From NCBI RefSeq assembly GCF_027214005.1, contig NZ_JAPWGY010000010.1, positions 1 through 64,000 of the forward strand: DNA of 64,000 bases, written 5' to 3'. This document shows positions 1-8,858 of this stretch, piece by piece. How positions within the stretch are numbered: the first letter of the stretch is position 1; every line of letters starts with the position of its first letter. A program made the translations under genes and the position numbers. The DNA comes from Kiloniella laminariae (GTDB taxonomy: Bacteria; Pseudomonadota; Alphaproteobacteria; Kiloniellales; Kiloniellaceae). Below the pieces are notes generated by a model that had not been told where the DNA came from, ran no database searches, and worked only from the letters and a program-made list of their open reading frames with translations.

Positions 1-5
1 CCCAT
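1..5 (-). CDS. start codon of a gene leaving the window (left edge)
   Basis: Only the first five bases of a probable gene are present. On the minus strand an ATG at 5-3 is preceded by a near-perfect Shine-Dalgarno, GGAGG at 16-12, with a six-base spacer. It lies about 80 bases downstream of the tyrR-like gene and in the same direction, so it could be co-transcribed with it. Nothing can be said about the product. Confidence 0.5.
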
Positions 6-86
6 GAAACACCTCCTCCCGAAAGTGAATCATAGAATACCGCTTTTGGGAATCCCGAAACCGATTCAGATCAAAAGCAAAACGCT

Positions 87-1670
87 TTAATTCCGTGAAA
101 GATCGGTTTGTATCCCGTATTTTCTCAATTTATCAGCAACTGTCGTGTGGGAAACTCCGAGGGCGCGTGCAAGCTTGCGGCTGCTTGGGTAACGCGGATA
201 AAGTTCAGTAAAAAGATGTTTTTCAAAGTTTTCCAAAGCCAGCTTATAGCTGGTGCCAAGCTGCATGTGAGGGCCTTGTGCAAGCGAAGGCGGTGAGGGA
301 ATTTGTAGCGGCAGTTCCAGATCAACAGCTGACAGATGTTCTTTTTCACAAAGCGATACTGCCCTGAACAGGGCGTTTTCCATCTGCCTGATATTCCCGG
401 GCCAGGAATAGGCACGAAGCTGATCCATTAGCGATAGCGATAAAGCCGGTGTCCGACAACCGATCTGGCGGGAAGCGCGTTTAGTAAAGTGGCTGGCAAG
501 CAGGGGGATATCACCAGCCCGATCACGTAACGGCGGGAGGGTGATTGACAGCACATTGAGACGATAATACAGGTCCTCACGGAAAGTGCCCTTTGTAACC
601 ATCTCTTCCAGATTGCGGTTTGTTGCACTGATGGTCCGGACATCAACCTTGATTTCTTTCGTACCTCCAACACGCATAAAACTGCCGTCTTGCAGGAACC
701 GCAACAGTTTGGCCTGAAGATAAGGGGTAAGTTCTCCTATTTCATCCAGAAAAACTGTTCCAGTGTGGGCAAGTTCCAACAGTCCGGGCTTGCCGCCTTT
801 TGTTGCAGAGGTGAAAGCACCCGGAGCATAGCCAAACAGCTCGCTTTCGGCCAGATTTTCAGGCAAGGCAGCACAGTTTAGGGCAAGAAAGGAATTCCTG
901 TTTCGAAGACTTGATTCATGGCAGGCCCGGGCAAAAAGTTCTTTTCCGGTTCCGGTTTCTCCAAGAATCAATAAGGGTGCATCAACTTTGGACAGTCGTA
1001 CAGCCCGATCCTTGATATGGAGGAATGCAGGTGTTTCTCCGAGTATAGCCGAAAAATCTTTAACAGCCTGCTTGGTATCAAGGGCACTGAAGGTTCGACC
1101 CAATCTGGCAGGTCGCTGAAAAACCAGAACACTTCCAGATATCTGGATATTCTGGTTTTCCTGGGCTTTGATTGGCTCTGCATGGAGCAGGAAATTTTCA
1201 CCACCCAGCTGCATTTCGATCTCAGCTATTTGAAAAGCTGATTTTTGCAACAGATGAGCGAGAGGTTGCGAGAGAAGTTGATCCAGAGGCCTGCCTCTCA
1301 GATCCAGTTCTGTTTTATTGACTATCTTTTGGGCTGCATCATTGGCCTGGGTTATCTCGCCCTTTGTGTCGATGGCAATAACCGGGTCTGGCAAACTGGA
1401 AAGTACGGCGTGCAATTGTAAACGGCGGCGCTCAGTCGGCAGAAGATCAATCGGCATGATCTGGTGGACACCAGGGACAGCCGTTATTGCCGTTGCTAAT
1501 TCAGGTGGCAAGGATGATGAAGGGTGTGTCCGGTCAAGGGATGGCAAATCTATATATATATGGTTCGTTGTGACTTCAAGATTACGTAAATCCAGACCTT
1601 GGGCAACAAGGACAGAGAGAACTTCCTGAGTGATTCCCAAACGATTATCGGTTCGTATTTCTATTCGCAT
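87..1670 (-). CDS. tyrR: TyrR/PhhR-type sigma-54 enhancer-binding regulator
   Basis: The 527-residue protein has the TyrR layout: an N-terminal ACT-like domain (about 1-75), a PAS domain (about 80-190), an AAA+ domain (about 205-440) and a Fis-like helix-turn-helix at the C-terminus ending in SHTTVADKLRKYGI. Walker A GETGTGKE is at 237-244 and Walker B TVFLDEIGE at 305-313. The sigma-54-contacting loop reads GAFTSA (284-289) instead of the usual GAFTGA. TyrR proteins bind aromatic amino acids and control aromatic amino-acid genes, but here the gene diverges from methionine gamma-lyase, with a TyrR-type palindrome and a sigma-54 promoter in between. I therefore infer that it activates mdeAB. 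A second box overlaps its own ATG, suggesting autoregulation. The effector is unknown; methionine or 2-ketobutyrate are possibilities. Confidence 0.88.
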   Translation of the reverse strand: MRIEIRTDNRLGITQEVLSVLVAQGLDLRNLEVTTNHIYIDLPSLDRTHPSSSLPPELATAITAVPGVHQIMPIDLLPTERRRLQLHAVLSSLPDPVIAIDTKGEITQANDAAQKIVNKTELDLRGRPLDQLLSQPLAHLLQKSAFQIAEIEMQLGGENFLLHAEPIKAQENQNIQISGSVLVFQRPARLGRTFSALDTKQAVKDFSAILGETPAFLHIKDRAVRLSKVDAPLLILGETGTGKELFARACHESSLRNRNSFLALNCAALPENLAESELFGYAPGAFTSATKGGKPGLLELAHTGTVFLDEIGELTPYLQAKLLRFLQDGSFMRVGGTKEIKVDVRTISATNRNLEEMVTKGTFREDLYYRLNVLSITLPPLRDRAGDIPLLASHFTKRASRQIGCRTPALSLSLMDQLRAYSWPGNIRQMENALFRAVSLCEKEHLSAVDLELPLQIPSPPSLAQGPHMQLGTSYKLALENFEKHLFTELYPRYPSSRKLARALGVSHTTVADKLRKYGIQTDLSRN

Positions 1671-1687
1671 GTAAATATATCCTTACG
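1670..1687. promoter_or_regulatory. TyrR-like box overlapping the tyrR start
   Basis: TGTAAA-N6-CTTACG fits the TyrR box consensus TGTAAA-N6-TTTACA in both half-sites apart from two changes in the right arm. Its first base falls in the tyrR start codon, a position suited to autorepression. This is inference from sequence only. Confidence 0.5.
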
Positions 1688-1764
1688 TACGTAATTATTT
1701 ACATCATGTTATTCTCTGAAATTCAATAGATTTATTGCCAGATACGAATTGGTCACCACAGCAC

Positions 1765-1784
1765 ATGTAAGTTAAATCTTACAT
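1765..1784. promoter_or_regulatory. TyrR-type operator/enhancer, perfect palindrome
   Basis: ATGTAAG-N6-CTTACAT is a perfect inverted repeat that matches the TyrR box architecture (TGTAAA-N6-TTTACA). Its centre is about 70 bases upstream of the -12 element of the mdeA sigma-54 promoter, a normal distance for an enhancer site of a sigma-54 activator. Confidence 0.75.
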
Positions 1785-1804
1785 CAAAATCTCTATTTTT
1801 GTTT

Positions 1805-1817
1805 TATCTATTTGATT
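1805..1817. promoter_or_regulatory. possible IHF site
   Basis: TAT-N4-TTGATT matches the reverse-complement IHF consensus YAA-N4-TTGATW with one mismatch. It lies in an AT-rich stretch between the TyrR-type palindrome and the sigma-54 promoter, where a bend would bring activator and polymerase together. The match is weak and the background is AT-rich. Confidence 0.3.
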
Positions 1818-1834
1818 TTAAATAATAAATTATC

Positions 1835-1850
1835 TGGCATGGTTGTTGCT
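1835..1850 (+). promoter_or_regulatory. sigma-54 promoter of mdeAB
   Basis: TGGCATG-GTTG-TTGCT matches the -24/-12 consensus TGGCACG-N4-TTGCW with a single change. The invariant GG (1836-1837) and GC (1848-1849) are separated by exactly 10 bases. It sits 45 bases before the mdeA ATG and downstream of the TyrR-type palindrome. Confidence 0.85.
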
Positions 1851-1894
1851 TTCGAAAGGGGCAAAAGACACTTCACTCTGGGAGCCAAATTCAA

Positions 1895-3127
1895 ATGACT
1901 GATCTTAAAGGCAAAAAAGGTTTTGCGACACGCGCCATCCACCATGGTTATAATCCGCTGGACCACCAGGGGGCGTTGAACCCTCCGGTTTATATGACCT
2001 CGACTTTTGCCTTTGAGTCTGCGGCCCAGGGTGGCCGGCGTTTTGCCGAAGAAGAAGCCGGCTATATCTATTCGCGCATTTCCAACCCGACATTGGCTCT
2101 GCTGGAAGAGCGCATGGCTATTTTAGAGGGGGGCGAGGCAGCTCTTGTAACCTCTTCGGGTATGGGGGCGATCACTTCTGTGTTCTGGACTCTGGTCAAG
2201 CCTGGCGATGAAATCATTGTTGATCGTACGCTCTACGGCTGTACTTTTTCCTATTTCCGTCATGGGCTCGAACGCTTTGGCGTGACGACCCGTCATGTTG
2301 ATCTGACTGATCCTGCCAAACTGGCGGTTGCAATCAGTGACAAGACCCGGATTGTCTATTTTGAAACCCCAGCGAACCCGAACATGCGGGTTGTGGATAT
2401 TGCCGCGATTTCTGAAATTGCTCACAGCAAATCAGCAACGGTGGTTGTTGACAACACCTATTGCAGTCCTTATCTGCAGCGCCCGCTAGAGCTGGGGGCT
2501 GACCTTGTGGTGCATTCTGCGACCAAATATCTTGGAGGCCATGGTGATCTGACGGCGGGTGCTGTTGTGGGTACTGCAGAAGCCATGCACGACATCAGAC
2601 TGATTGGCCTCAAGGATATGACGGGCGCTGTGTTGTCACCTCAGGATGCCCAGCTAATCCTGCGCGGGATCAAGACGCTTAATCTGCGGATGGATAGACA
2701 CTGTGCCAGCGCTATGACGGTCGCTCGCTATCTGGAAGCTCACCCTCTGGTCAGCCGGGTGTTCTATCCTGGCCTGAAAAGTTTTGAGCAATATGATATT
2801 GCGCAAAAACAGATGGAAAAATCTGGCGGTATGATTGCCTTTGAACTCAACGGTGGTCTGGAAACCGGTCGTAAAATGATCGACGGATGCCAGATGATTG
2901 TGCGTGCCGTCAGTCTTGGAGATGCGGAAACCCTGATCCAGCATCCTGCCACGATGACCCATTCAACCTACACGGCCGAAGAACGGCAGGAATACGATAT
3001 CACTGATAGCCTTGTCCGGTTGTCAGTTGGTCTGGAAGAAGTCGAGGACATTCTTGCTGATCTGGAAATGGCACTTGATGTAGCTGGTGGAAGCAACAAA
3101 GTCAGCATGATGGCGCGGAGTGCCTGA
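1895..3127 (+). CDS. mdeA: L-methionine gamma-lyase
   Basis: This 410-residue PLP enzyme of the Cys/Met-metabolism family cleaves L-methionine to methanethiol, ammonia and 2-ketobutyrate. The sequence follows the Pseudomonas putida enzyme closely throughout. The PLP lysine is K211 in SATKYLGGH. The hallmark cysteine of true methionine gamma-lyases is present as C116 in TLYGCT, with Y114 beside it; cystathionine synthases and lyases usually lack that cysteine. The ATG is preceded by GGGAG. mdeB follows 67 bases downstream, reproducing the P. putida mdeAB order, so the 2-ketobutyrate formed here should be oxidised by the neighbour. Expression is probably driven by the sigma-54 promoter just upstream. 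Confidence 0.93.
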   Translation: MTDLKGKKGFATRAIHHGYNPLDHQGALNPPVYMTSTFAFESAAQGGRRFAEEEAGYIYSRISNPTLALLEERMAILEGGEAALVTSSGMGAITSVFWTLVKPGDEIIVDRTLYGCTFSYFRHGLERFGVTTRHVDLTDPAKLAVAISDKTRIVYFETPANPNMRVVDIAAISEIAHSKSATVVVDNTYCSPYLQRPLELGADLVVHSATKYLGGHGDLTAGAVVGTAEAMHDIRLIGLKDMTGAVLSPQDAQLILRGIKTLNLRMDRHCASAMTVARYLEAHPLVSRVFYPGLKSFEQYDIAQKQMEKSGGMIAFELNGGLETGRKMIDGCQMIVRAVSLGDAETLIQHPATMTHSTYTAEERQEYDITDSLVRLSVGLEEVEDILADLEMALDVAGGSNKVSMMARSA

Positions 3128-3194
3128 TTGCAGACAGGTTTGATGCTGTTCGTCAGCATAACCAAACAGGATATAAAAAAACAGGGGCAGGATA

Positions 3195-5567
3195 ATGCAG
3201 GCTGTATTGGCAGAAAACCAGACGATGCTTGAAGACACTTTGGATGGTGAAAACAAGCAGATACTGGCACTTCAGGAAATAGAAAAGAAAATCCGCTGGC
3301 TCGCCAGCTGGATGATCCATCATGCCAATCACCTGCGGCAAAGCCGCGATGGCCTGAAAGTGGGAGGGCATCAGGCGAGTTGTGCATCAATCACCACGAT
3401 TATGACGGCCCTGTACATGCACGAGCTGCGGACCCAGGACCGCGTGGCTGTGAAGCCTCATGCCAGCCCGGTACTGCATGCGATCCAGTATCTTCTTGGT
3501 AATCAGACCCGCGAGAAGATGGAAAATTTCCGCGCTTTTGCCGGCGCACAGTCCTATCCTTCACGGACCAAAGACGGAAGCATGATCGATTTTTCTACCG
3601 GGTCGGTTGGCCTGGGAGCCGCGATCACCAACTTTGCCGCCCTGACCCAGGACTATCTGCGGTACAAGGATATTATCCCTTCGAACGAAGCACCGGGAAG
3701 GATGATTGCCCTGGTTGGTGACGCAGAGCTGGATGAGGGAAATATTTACGAAGCCCTGCTGGATACCTGGAAACATGACATCCGCAATATCTGGTGGATC
3801 ATTGACTACAACCGCCAAAGCCTTGATGGCATGGTCAATGAAGACCTGTTTCGTATTATCGGACGTTTTTTCCGCGCTGCAGGCTGGAACGTGATTACTC
3901 TGAAATATGGAAAGCTTCAGAGAGCTGCTTTTACACGCCCCGGCGGCAAGGCGCTTCGCCGGTGGATCAATGCCTGTCCAAACGATATCTATTCTGCTCT
4001 GACATTTCAGGGGGCAGCCGCCTGGCGTAAACAGATCATGCAGGATCTGCCTGACGAGACTGATCTACAACAGTTGATCGCCAGTTATCCTGATGCAGAT
4101 CTGGAGCGGTTGATGACCAATCTGGGTGGACACTGTATGGAAACGTTGCTCGAAGCGTTTCAGTCGGTTCCTGATGACAAACCGACAACTTTTGTCTGCT
4201 ATACTGTCAAGGGTTATGGATTGCCGCTGCAAGGGCACAAAGACAATCATGCAGGCCTGATGAACCTTCCTCAGTTCGCTGAATTCCAGAAATCCTGTGG
4301 TGTTGCTTCGGGGCAGGAGTGGGACCATTTTGCTGGTTTGAGCGGTGATCTTGAGATTATCAGGCAGATCATTGAGGACGCGTCTCTTGTAAGTGACGGA
4401 TCGCGTCATAAAAGTGCCCGCAAAGTACAACTGCCTGAAACACTGCCTTTTACGGCGGCCGAGAAAGCCTCAACTCAGGAAACCTTTGGCCGTATTCTCA
4501 ATGATCTGGCCAAGGCAGGTGGTGACCTTGCTGACCGGATTGTTACGACATCACCGGATGTGACTGTATCCACCAACCTTGGTGGCTGGGTAAACCAGCG
4601 CGGGCTTTTTGGCCGGAAACAGAAGAACGATGCTTTCCGGGCCAATAAGGTTCCTTCAATGCAGAAATGGGATCGGCATCAGGCTGGTCAGCATGTGGAA
4701 CTCGGGATCGCCGAGAATAATCTTTTCCTCAATCTGGCGGCTCTTGGCCTTTCCGGCAGTTTGTTTGGTGAACGCCTTCTGCCAATAGGAACACTTTACG
4801 ATCCCTTTATCTCTCGTGGGCTAGATGCCCTTAACTATGCCTGTTATCAGGATGCCCGTTTTATGCTTGTGGCCACCCCATCGGGGATTACGCTGGCACC
4901 TGAGGGCGGAGCACATCAGTCTATTTCAACACCGATGATCGGGATGGGCCAACCGGGATTGACGTCGTTTGAACCGGCCTTTGCTGATGAAGTTGCCGAA
5001 ATTATGGGATGGAGCTTTGCCCATATGCAGGATGAGGCAAATGGCGGTTCGGTTTATCTTCGTCTGTCGACCCGGCAGATTGAACAGCCCACGCGAACGC
5101 TGGATGATGAAACTCGCAAAGCGATTGTCAGTGGTGGTTATTGGCTGGTCCCCCCGGCAAAAGGGTCAGGCAAGGCACTGGTCTATACAGGTGCTCTGGC
5201 TCCGGAGGCGCTCAAGGCCTTTGAGGCATTGAAGACAGATTTTCCGGAAATGGGATTGCTTTCCGTGACCTCGACAGATCGTCTGTATAATGAATGGCAG
5301 GATCTCGAGCGGTTGCGTTTGAAAGGTGAAGACGAAGGTCGGATGGCCCATATCGAAAATCTGCTTGAACCTCTGGCCTCTGATGCACGTCTGGTTACAG
5401 TGATCGATGGCCACCCGGCGGCACTGGCCTGGATGGGCGGGGTACGGGGGCATGCTGTAGCCCCCTTGGGGATCAACTCGTTTGGTCAGTGCGGGGATCT
5501 GATTGATCTGTTCGATCATTACCAGATTGATGACAACTGGATCAGCAAAGCAGCACGGCGCCACTAA
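3195..5567 (+). CDS. mdeB: 2-ketobutyrate (pyruvate-type) dehydrogenase E1, homodimeric AceE family
   Basis: This 790-residue thiamine-diphosphate enzyme is of the homodimeric pyruvate dehydrogenase E1 (AceE) type and is about 100 residues shorter than E. coli AceE. The ThDP/Mg motif starts at GDAELDEGN (175-183), followed by the conserved N in DYNRQSLDG (204-212). PHASPVLHA (88-96) and the C-terminal transketolase-like half are intact. In P. putida the MdeB neighbour of methionine gamma-lyase prefers 2-ketobutyrate to pyruvate; the same role, making propionyl groups on a lipoyl E2, is inferred from the operon. No E2 or E3 gene is nearby, so it must borrow these from another complex. A generic pyruvate E1 is the alternative. 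Confidence 0.88.
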   Translation: MQAVLAENQTMLEDTLDGENKQILALQEIEKKIRWLASWMIHHANHLRQSRDGLKVGGHQASCASITTIMTALYMHELRTQDRVAVKPHASPVLHAIQYLLGNQTREKMENFRAFAGAQSYPSRTKDGSMIDFSTGSVGLGAAITNFAALTQDYLRYKDIIPSNEAPGRMIALVGDAELDEGNIYEALLDTWKHDIRNIWWIIDYNRQSLDGMVNEDLFRIIGRFFRAAGWNVITLKYGKLQRAAFTRPGGKALRRWINACPNDIYSALTFQGAAAWRKQIMQDLPDETDLQQLIASYPDADLERLMTNLGGHCMETLLEAFQSVPDDKPTTFVCYTVKGYGLPLQGHKDNHAGLMNLPQFAEFQKSCGVASGQEWDHFAGLSGDLEIIRQIIEDASLVSDGSRHKSARKVQLPETLPFTAAEKASTQETFGRILNDLAKAGGDLADRIVTTSPDVTVSTNLGGWVNQRGLFGRKQKNDAFRANKVPSMQKWDRHQAGQHVELGIAENNLFLNLAALGLSGSLFGERLLPIGTLYDPFISRGLDALNYACYQDARFMLVATPSGITLAPEGGAHQSISTPMIGMGQPGLTSFEPAFADEVAEIMGWSFAHMQDEANGGSVYLRLSTRQIEQPTRTLDDETRKAIVSGGYWLVPPAKGSGKALVYTGALAPEALKAFEALKTDFPEMGLLSVTSTDRLYNEWQDLERLRLKGEDEGRMAHIENLLEPLASDARLVTVIDGHPAALAWMGGVRGHAVAPLGINSFGQCGDLIDLFDHYQIDDNWISKAARRH

Positions 5568-5653
5568 CCCGACACAATTGATTGTTAGGTAAAAGCGAAA
5601 ACGGATTTGATGTAAACGCAGACCCGAATGTCAGGCAAACAAGAGAGAAAACG

Positions 5654-7039
5654 ATGTCATTGAGTGATTGCAGAGGTATTCCCGTTTCCTATGGAAATCC
5701 GGATGCGATAAAGGCTTTGGAAGAGGCGCACCTCTGTACCATGACGTTCTTCGGTGATCCTATTTCCATGATCACCAAAACCCTTGAAGAGCATCCTGAT
5801 TTTGTCATGGGGCATTGTTTCAAGGCAGCTTGGCTGACACAAACGCTGGAAACCCGGATCTATCGACGGATGTTGTCCTCTCTCGAAGCTGCCGAGGCCC
5901 TCTGGGACAAGGCAAATGAGCGTGAGCGCGGACATATAAAGGCGGTCCGTGCCTGGGTTGATGGTGATTTTTTTGCTGCAGTTCAGCATTGGGAAGCCGT
6001 TCTGACCCGGTATCCTCTTGATCTTCTTGCTCTACAGCTGGTTCATCTGGCAGATGTCCTTTTGGGTGATGTCGTTGGACAACGCGATTGTGTTGCCCGC
6101 GTCTTTGCCCTCTGGGATGAAGATATGCCTGGCTATGAGTTCGTGCTGGGCTTCTATTCTTTCGGACTGGAAGAAAACAGCGACTACCTCCAGGCAGAGG
6201 AAATGGGGCGACTGTCCCTGGCGATCCGTCCTGACAATCCTTATGCAGTGCATTCTGTCTCCCACGTTATGGAGATGCAGGGGCGACAGGCTGGCGGGAT
6301 CAGCTTTATGCGAGAGAGGGCACCGAGCTGGTCACGCAGTCATTTTGCCAACCATCTCTGGTGGCATCTGTCCCTGTTTCATCTGGATGTGGGGCAGGTC
6401 GACCGGGTGCTTGATATCTATGATAACAATCTGCGGACACAAAACCAGACAGCAGACAAATACGAAGAGCTAGATGCTGCAGCCCTGTTGTGGCGGCTCA
6501 AGCTTCTTGGCGTGGATGTGGGGGACCGCTGGACTTCACTTGCTGACAAGTGGGAACCGAGTGCTGAAGATACGCTTTATGCCTTTAATGACGTTCATGC
6601 GATGATGACCTTTGTATCTGATGGTCGAACTGAGGCCGCACAGAGGTTGCTCAATGCCAATGAGCGTTACATTGGTCATGCGACAGATGCCAATGTGGCA
6701 ATGAGCAGGGAAATTGGTTTGCCGTTCTGTCTGGCTTTGCAGGATTTTGAACAGGAAAACTATGGCAGTTGTGTCGATCGCCTTCTGGCGGTTCGCTATA
6801 TGACCCATCGTCTTGGCGGCAGTCATGCCCAGAGGGATATTATCGGCTGGACCTTGCTTGAGGCTGCTTTGCGGGCCAGGCGTTTTGATCTGGCACTTGC
6901 CCTGGCAAATGAGCGCTGTGCGTTGAAGAAAACCTCGGTACAGAACTGGACCTATGTGGCCCGGGCCCACAAGGGGCTGGGACATGTCAACCGGGCTGCA
7001 CGCGCCGAAGCACGCGCTCTGTCCCTGACAACGGGGTAG
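5654..7039 (+). CDS. TTC38-family tetratricopeptide protein (copy 1)
   Basis: This 461-residue soluble helical protein belongs to the TTC38 family, whose biochemical role is unknown. An in-frame TTG lies 72 bases upstream, but ATG 5654 has a purine-rich AGAGAG in front and gives an N-terminus (MSLSDCRGIPVS) that aligns with the paralogue at 26980-28317 (MLFDCRGHEVT), so I chose it. Family-like blocks include ERERGHIKAVRAWVDGD, VLGFYSFGLEE, HSVSHVMEMQGR, NHLWWHLSLFHLD and GGSHAQRD near the C-terminus. It starts 86 bases after mdeB in the same direction and may be part of that transcription unit. No signal peptide or membrane segment is visible. Confidence 0.75.
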   Translation: MSLSDCRGIPVSYGNPDAIKALEEAHLCTMTFFGDPISMITKTLEEHPDFVMGHCFKAAWLTQTLETRIYRRMLSSLEAAEALWDKANERERGHIKAVRAWVDGDFFAAVQHWEAVLTRYPLDLLALQLVHLADVLLGDVVGQRDCVARVFALWDEDMPGYEFVLGFYSFGLEENSDYLQAEEMGRLSLAIRPDNPYAVHSVSHVMEMQGRQAGGISFMRERAPSWSRSHFANHLWWHLSLFHLDVGQVDRVLDIYDNNLRTQNQTADKYEELDAAALLWRLKLLGVDVGDRWTSLADKWEPSAEDTLYAFNDVHAMMTFVSDGRTEAAQRLLNANERYIGHATDANVAMSREIGLPFCLALQDFEQENYGSCVDRLLAVRYMTHRLGGSHAQRDIIGWTLLEAALRARRFDLALALANERCALKKTSVQNWTYVARAHKGLGHVNRAARAEARALSLTTG

Positions 7040-7047
7040 TAGGGGGA

Positions 7048-7069
7048 CAACAGGCTGAAGATCAGCTGT
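7048..7069. terminator. weak bidirectional hairpin between convergent genes
   Basis: AACAGGCTGA (7048-7057) pairs with TCAGCTGTT (7061-7069) with one bulged G and a three-base loop. It lies between the convergent TTC38-type gene and eda and overlaps the eda stop codon. The U-tract is poor, so terminator function is uncertain. Confidence 0.3.
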
Positions 7070-7709
7070 TTGCTTTGCTCAGACTGCTTTCGACCAGTTT
7101 CGTGATCTCATCCCATTTTTTATCTGCGACCAGATTTTTTGGAGCCAGCCAGCTGCCGCCAACACAGATAACATTGGGTTGGGACAAAAATGTTTGCAGG
7201 TTATCCAGAGACACACCGCCAGTAGGACAGAAGCGGACATCTGAAATCGGTGCATGCAGGGATTTCAGCATGTCGATCCCGCCAACGACTGTGGCGGGGA
7301 AAAGTTTCTGAATTTTGAAACCCTGCTCCCGCAACACAAGAACTTCAGAAGGGGTGGCTGCTGCCGGAACATAGGGCAGATCAGCATCTATAGCTGCCTG
7401 GCTCAGGCGCGGGGTGGTGCCCGGGCTCAGAGCATAGCTTGCCCCGGCGCTTTTGACCTGTTCAAATTGGGCTGGTTCCAGCAGAGTTCCCGCCCCAAGG
7501 GCAAGCTCGGGTAAAGCCCTGGCAATTTTTTCTATCGCGGAAAGAGCCGCCTGACTGCGTAAGGTCACCTCGATTGCGGTGCATCCTCCGGCGAAAAGGG
7601 CCTGGGCAAGCGATACTGCTTCTTCCGAGCTTTCAATGACCAGAACAGGTAGAATAACGGCCTTTTCCAGCGTTGTTGAGAGATAACTGTAGTGGGCTTC
7701 ATTGGACAT
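7062..7709 (-). CDS. eda: 2-dehydro-3-deoxy-6-phosphogluconate (KDPG) aldolase
   Basis: The 215-residue protein has full KDPG aldolase length. It splits KDPG into pyruvate and glyceraldehyde 3-phosphate, the last step of the Entner-Doudoroff route. The Schiff-base lysine is K135 in QKLFPA and the catalytic glutamate is E47 in AIEVTLRS; CPTGGVS near 161-167 is the phosphate-binding stretch. It is the distal gene of the sugar operon on the minus strand, 33 bases after the KDG kinase, so it finishes the pathway encoded upstream. 2-keto-3-deoxy-6-phosphogalactonate aldolase (DgoA) is a related alternative, but the KLFPA and IEVTLR contexts and the length favour Eda. Confidence 0.9.
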   Translation of the reverse strand: MSNEAHYSYLSTTLEKAVILPVLVIESSEEAVSLAQALFAGGCTAIEVTLRSQAALSAIEKIARALPELALGAGTLLEPAQFEQVKSAGASYALSPGTTPRLSQAAIDADLPYVPAAATPSEVLVLREQGFKIQKLFPATVVGGIDMLKSLHAPISDVRFCPTGGVSLDNLQTFLSQPNVICVGGSWLAPKNLVADKKWDEITKLVESSLSKANS

Positions 7710-7742
7710 TGGACTTGCCTGTTGGTTCGTGCAGATAGAAGA

Positions 7743-8675
7743 TTAGATTGAGGGCACCGTTATAGGAACAATAGCCCCTTGCTGGGCAATGACCTGTCGT
7801 GCGATCTCTCCCGCAGTTGCTGCTGAAACACCGATCTCTTTACCTGAGAGCCTGGCCCAGAGATATCCGGCGTTAAAGCTGTCTCCGGCAGCGGTTGTAT
7901 CTTTTATGACTGACGCTGTTTCAACAGGGAAAATCTGTACATCACCATCAGTATAGATAGTTACGCTTTCAGAGCCGTTTTTGAGAACAATCTCGTGCAC
8001 CCCCAGTTTTGATATCCGCTGGATTGACTGGTCGGTATTCTCCAGGCCAAAGAGCAGTTTCTCATCGTCATGGGACGGCAAAGCCAGATCACACAGACTA
8101 TAGGCCTGATTCAATACATACTTTGCTTCATCACTGTCTTGCCACAGCCGGGGGCGGTAATTGCTGTCAAAAGCTATCTTACCACCTTTTGCGCGGAAAT
8201 CGCGACAAAGCTGGAAGAGTTCTTCTCGGCCTTCCGGATAAAGGATAGCAAGCGTAATGCCAGAAAAACAGAGCCAGTCTTTCTGCATCAACCCGGCTTT
8301 AAGCTGCTCGGAGAAGGCTGTCTGAAAAAGCTGCCGGGCTGGAGCCTGTGCCCGCCAGTACAGGAAACTTCGTTCGCCCTTTTCATCCGTCTGGATCATA
8401 TAGAGACCGGGAACCGCACCTGGAATTTTCTCGATCAGATCAGTACCAACACCGGCTGCAGCGAAGGTGTCGATCATCTCGCAGCTAAGCGAATCATCGC
8501 CAAGGGCGGTGATGTAGCTGACTTCCATATTTCCCCTGGCACACTGAGCCAGATAATAGGCGGTATTATAGGTATCTCCACCAAAACGCTTTTTAAAAAG
8601 TTCATTTTGTTGAGAAGATTCTTCCGCGCGGAAAAGTTCGACCATACACTCGCCGATAATTCCGATTGATGTCAT
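7743..8675 (-). CDS. kdgK: 2-keto-3-deoxygluconate kinase (PfkB family)
   Basis: This 310-residue PfkB-family sugar kinase is expected to convert 2-keto-3-deoxygluconate to KDPG with ATP. The N-terminal substrate motif FGGDTYNTAYYLAQ (31-44) and the C-terminal signature DTTAAGDSFNAGY (259-271), with catalytic D265, are complete. The gene lies between the sugar-acid dehydratase and KDPG aldolase, exactly where KDG kinase belongs. The ATG has AAGGAA upstream. A 183-base gap separates it from the dehydratase gene, so the kinase-aldolase pair may have an extra promoter. Confidence 0.88.
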   Translation of the reverse strand: MTSIGIIGECMVELFRAEESSQQNELFKKRFGGDTYNTAYYLAQCARGNMEVSYITALGDDSLSCEMIDTFAAAGVGTDLIEKIPGAVPGLYMIQTDEKGERSFLYWRAQAPARQLFQTAFSEQLKAGLMQKDWLCFSGITLAILYPEGREELFQLCRDFRAKGGKIAFDSNYRPRLWQDSDEAKYVLNQAYSLCDLALPSHDDEKLLFGLENTDQSIQRISKLGVHEIVLKNGSESVTIYTDGDVQIFPVETASVIKDTTAAGDSFNAGYLWARLSGKEIGVSAATAGEIARQVIAQQGAIVPITVPSI

Positions 8676-8858
8676 GGGGACGGGTTCCTTGTTGAAGTCG
8701 GCCTGTTTTATTGCTCCGTCCAGGTATTCTTAATATTATCGGGACACAGTTGGTGACAACATTTTGATCTTTTGCACTATTCGGCATGCCTCCAGGAGAG
8801 GTTCTTCTGATCAACTCATCAATAATGAAGCAACTGGTGAAGCGGTGGCAAAGATAAG
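8676..8858 (-). other. 183-base gap inside the sugar operon
   Basis: No convincing gene is present. On the minus strand TTGTCA-N15-TAATAT resembles a suboptimal sigma-70 promoter pointing at kdgK, but the 15-base spacer is short. No strong hairpin was found, so read-through from the dehydratase gene is equally likely. Confidence 0.25.
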
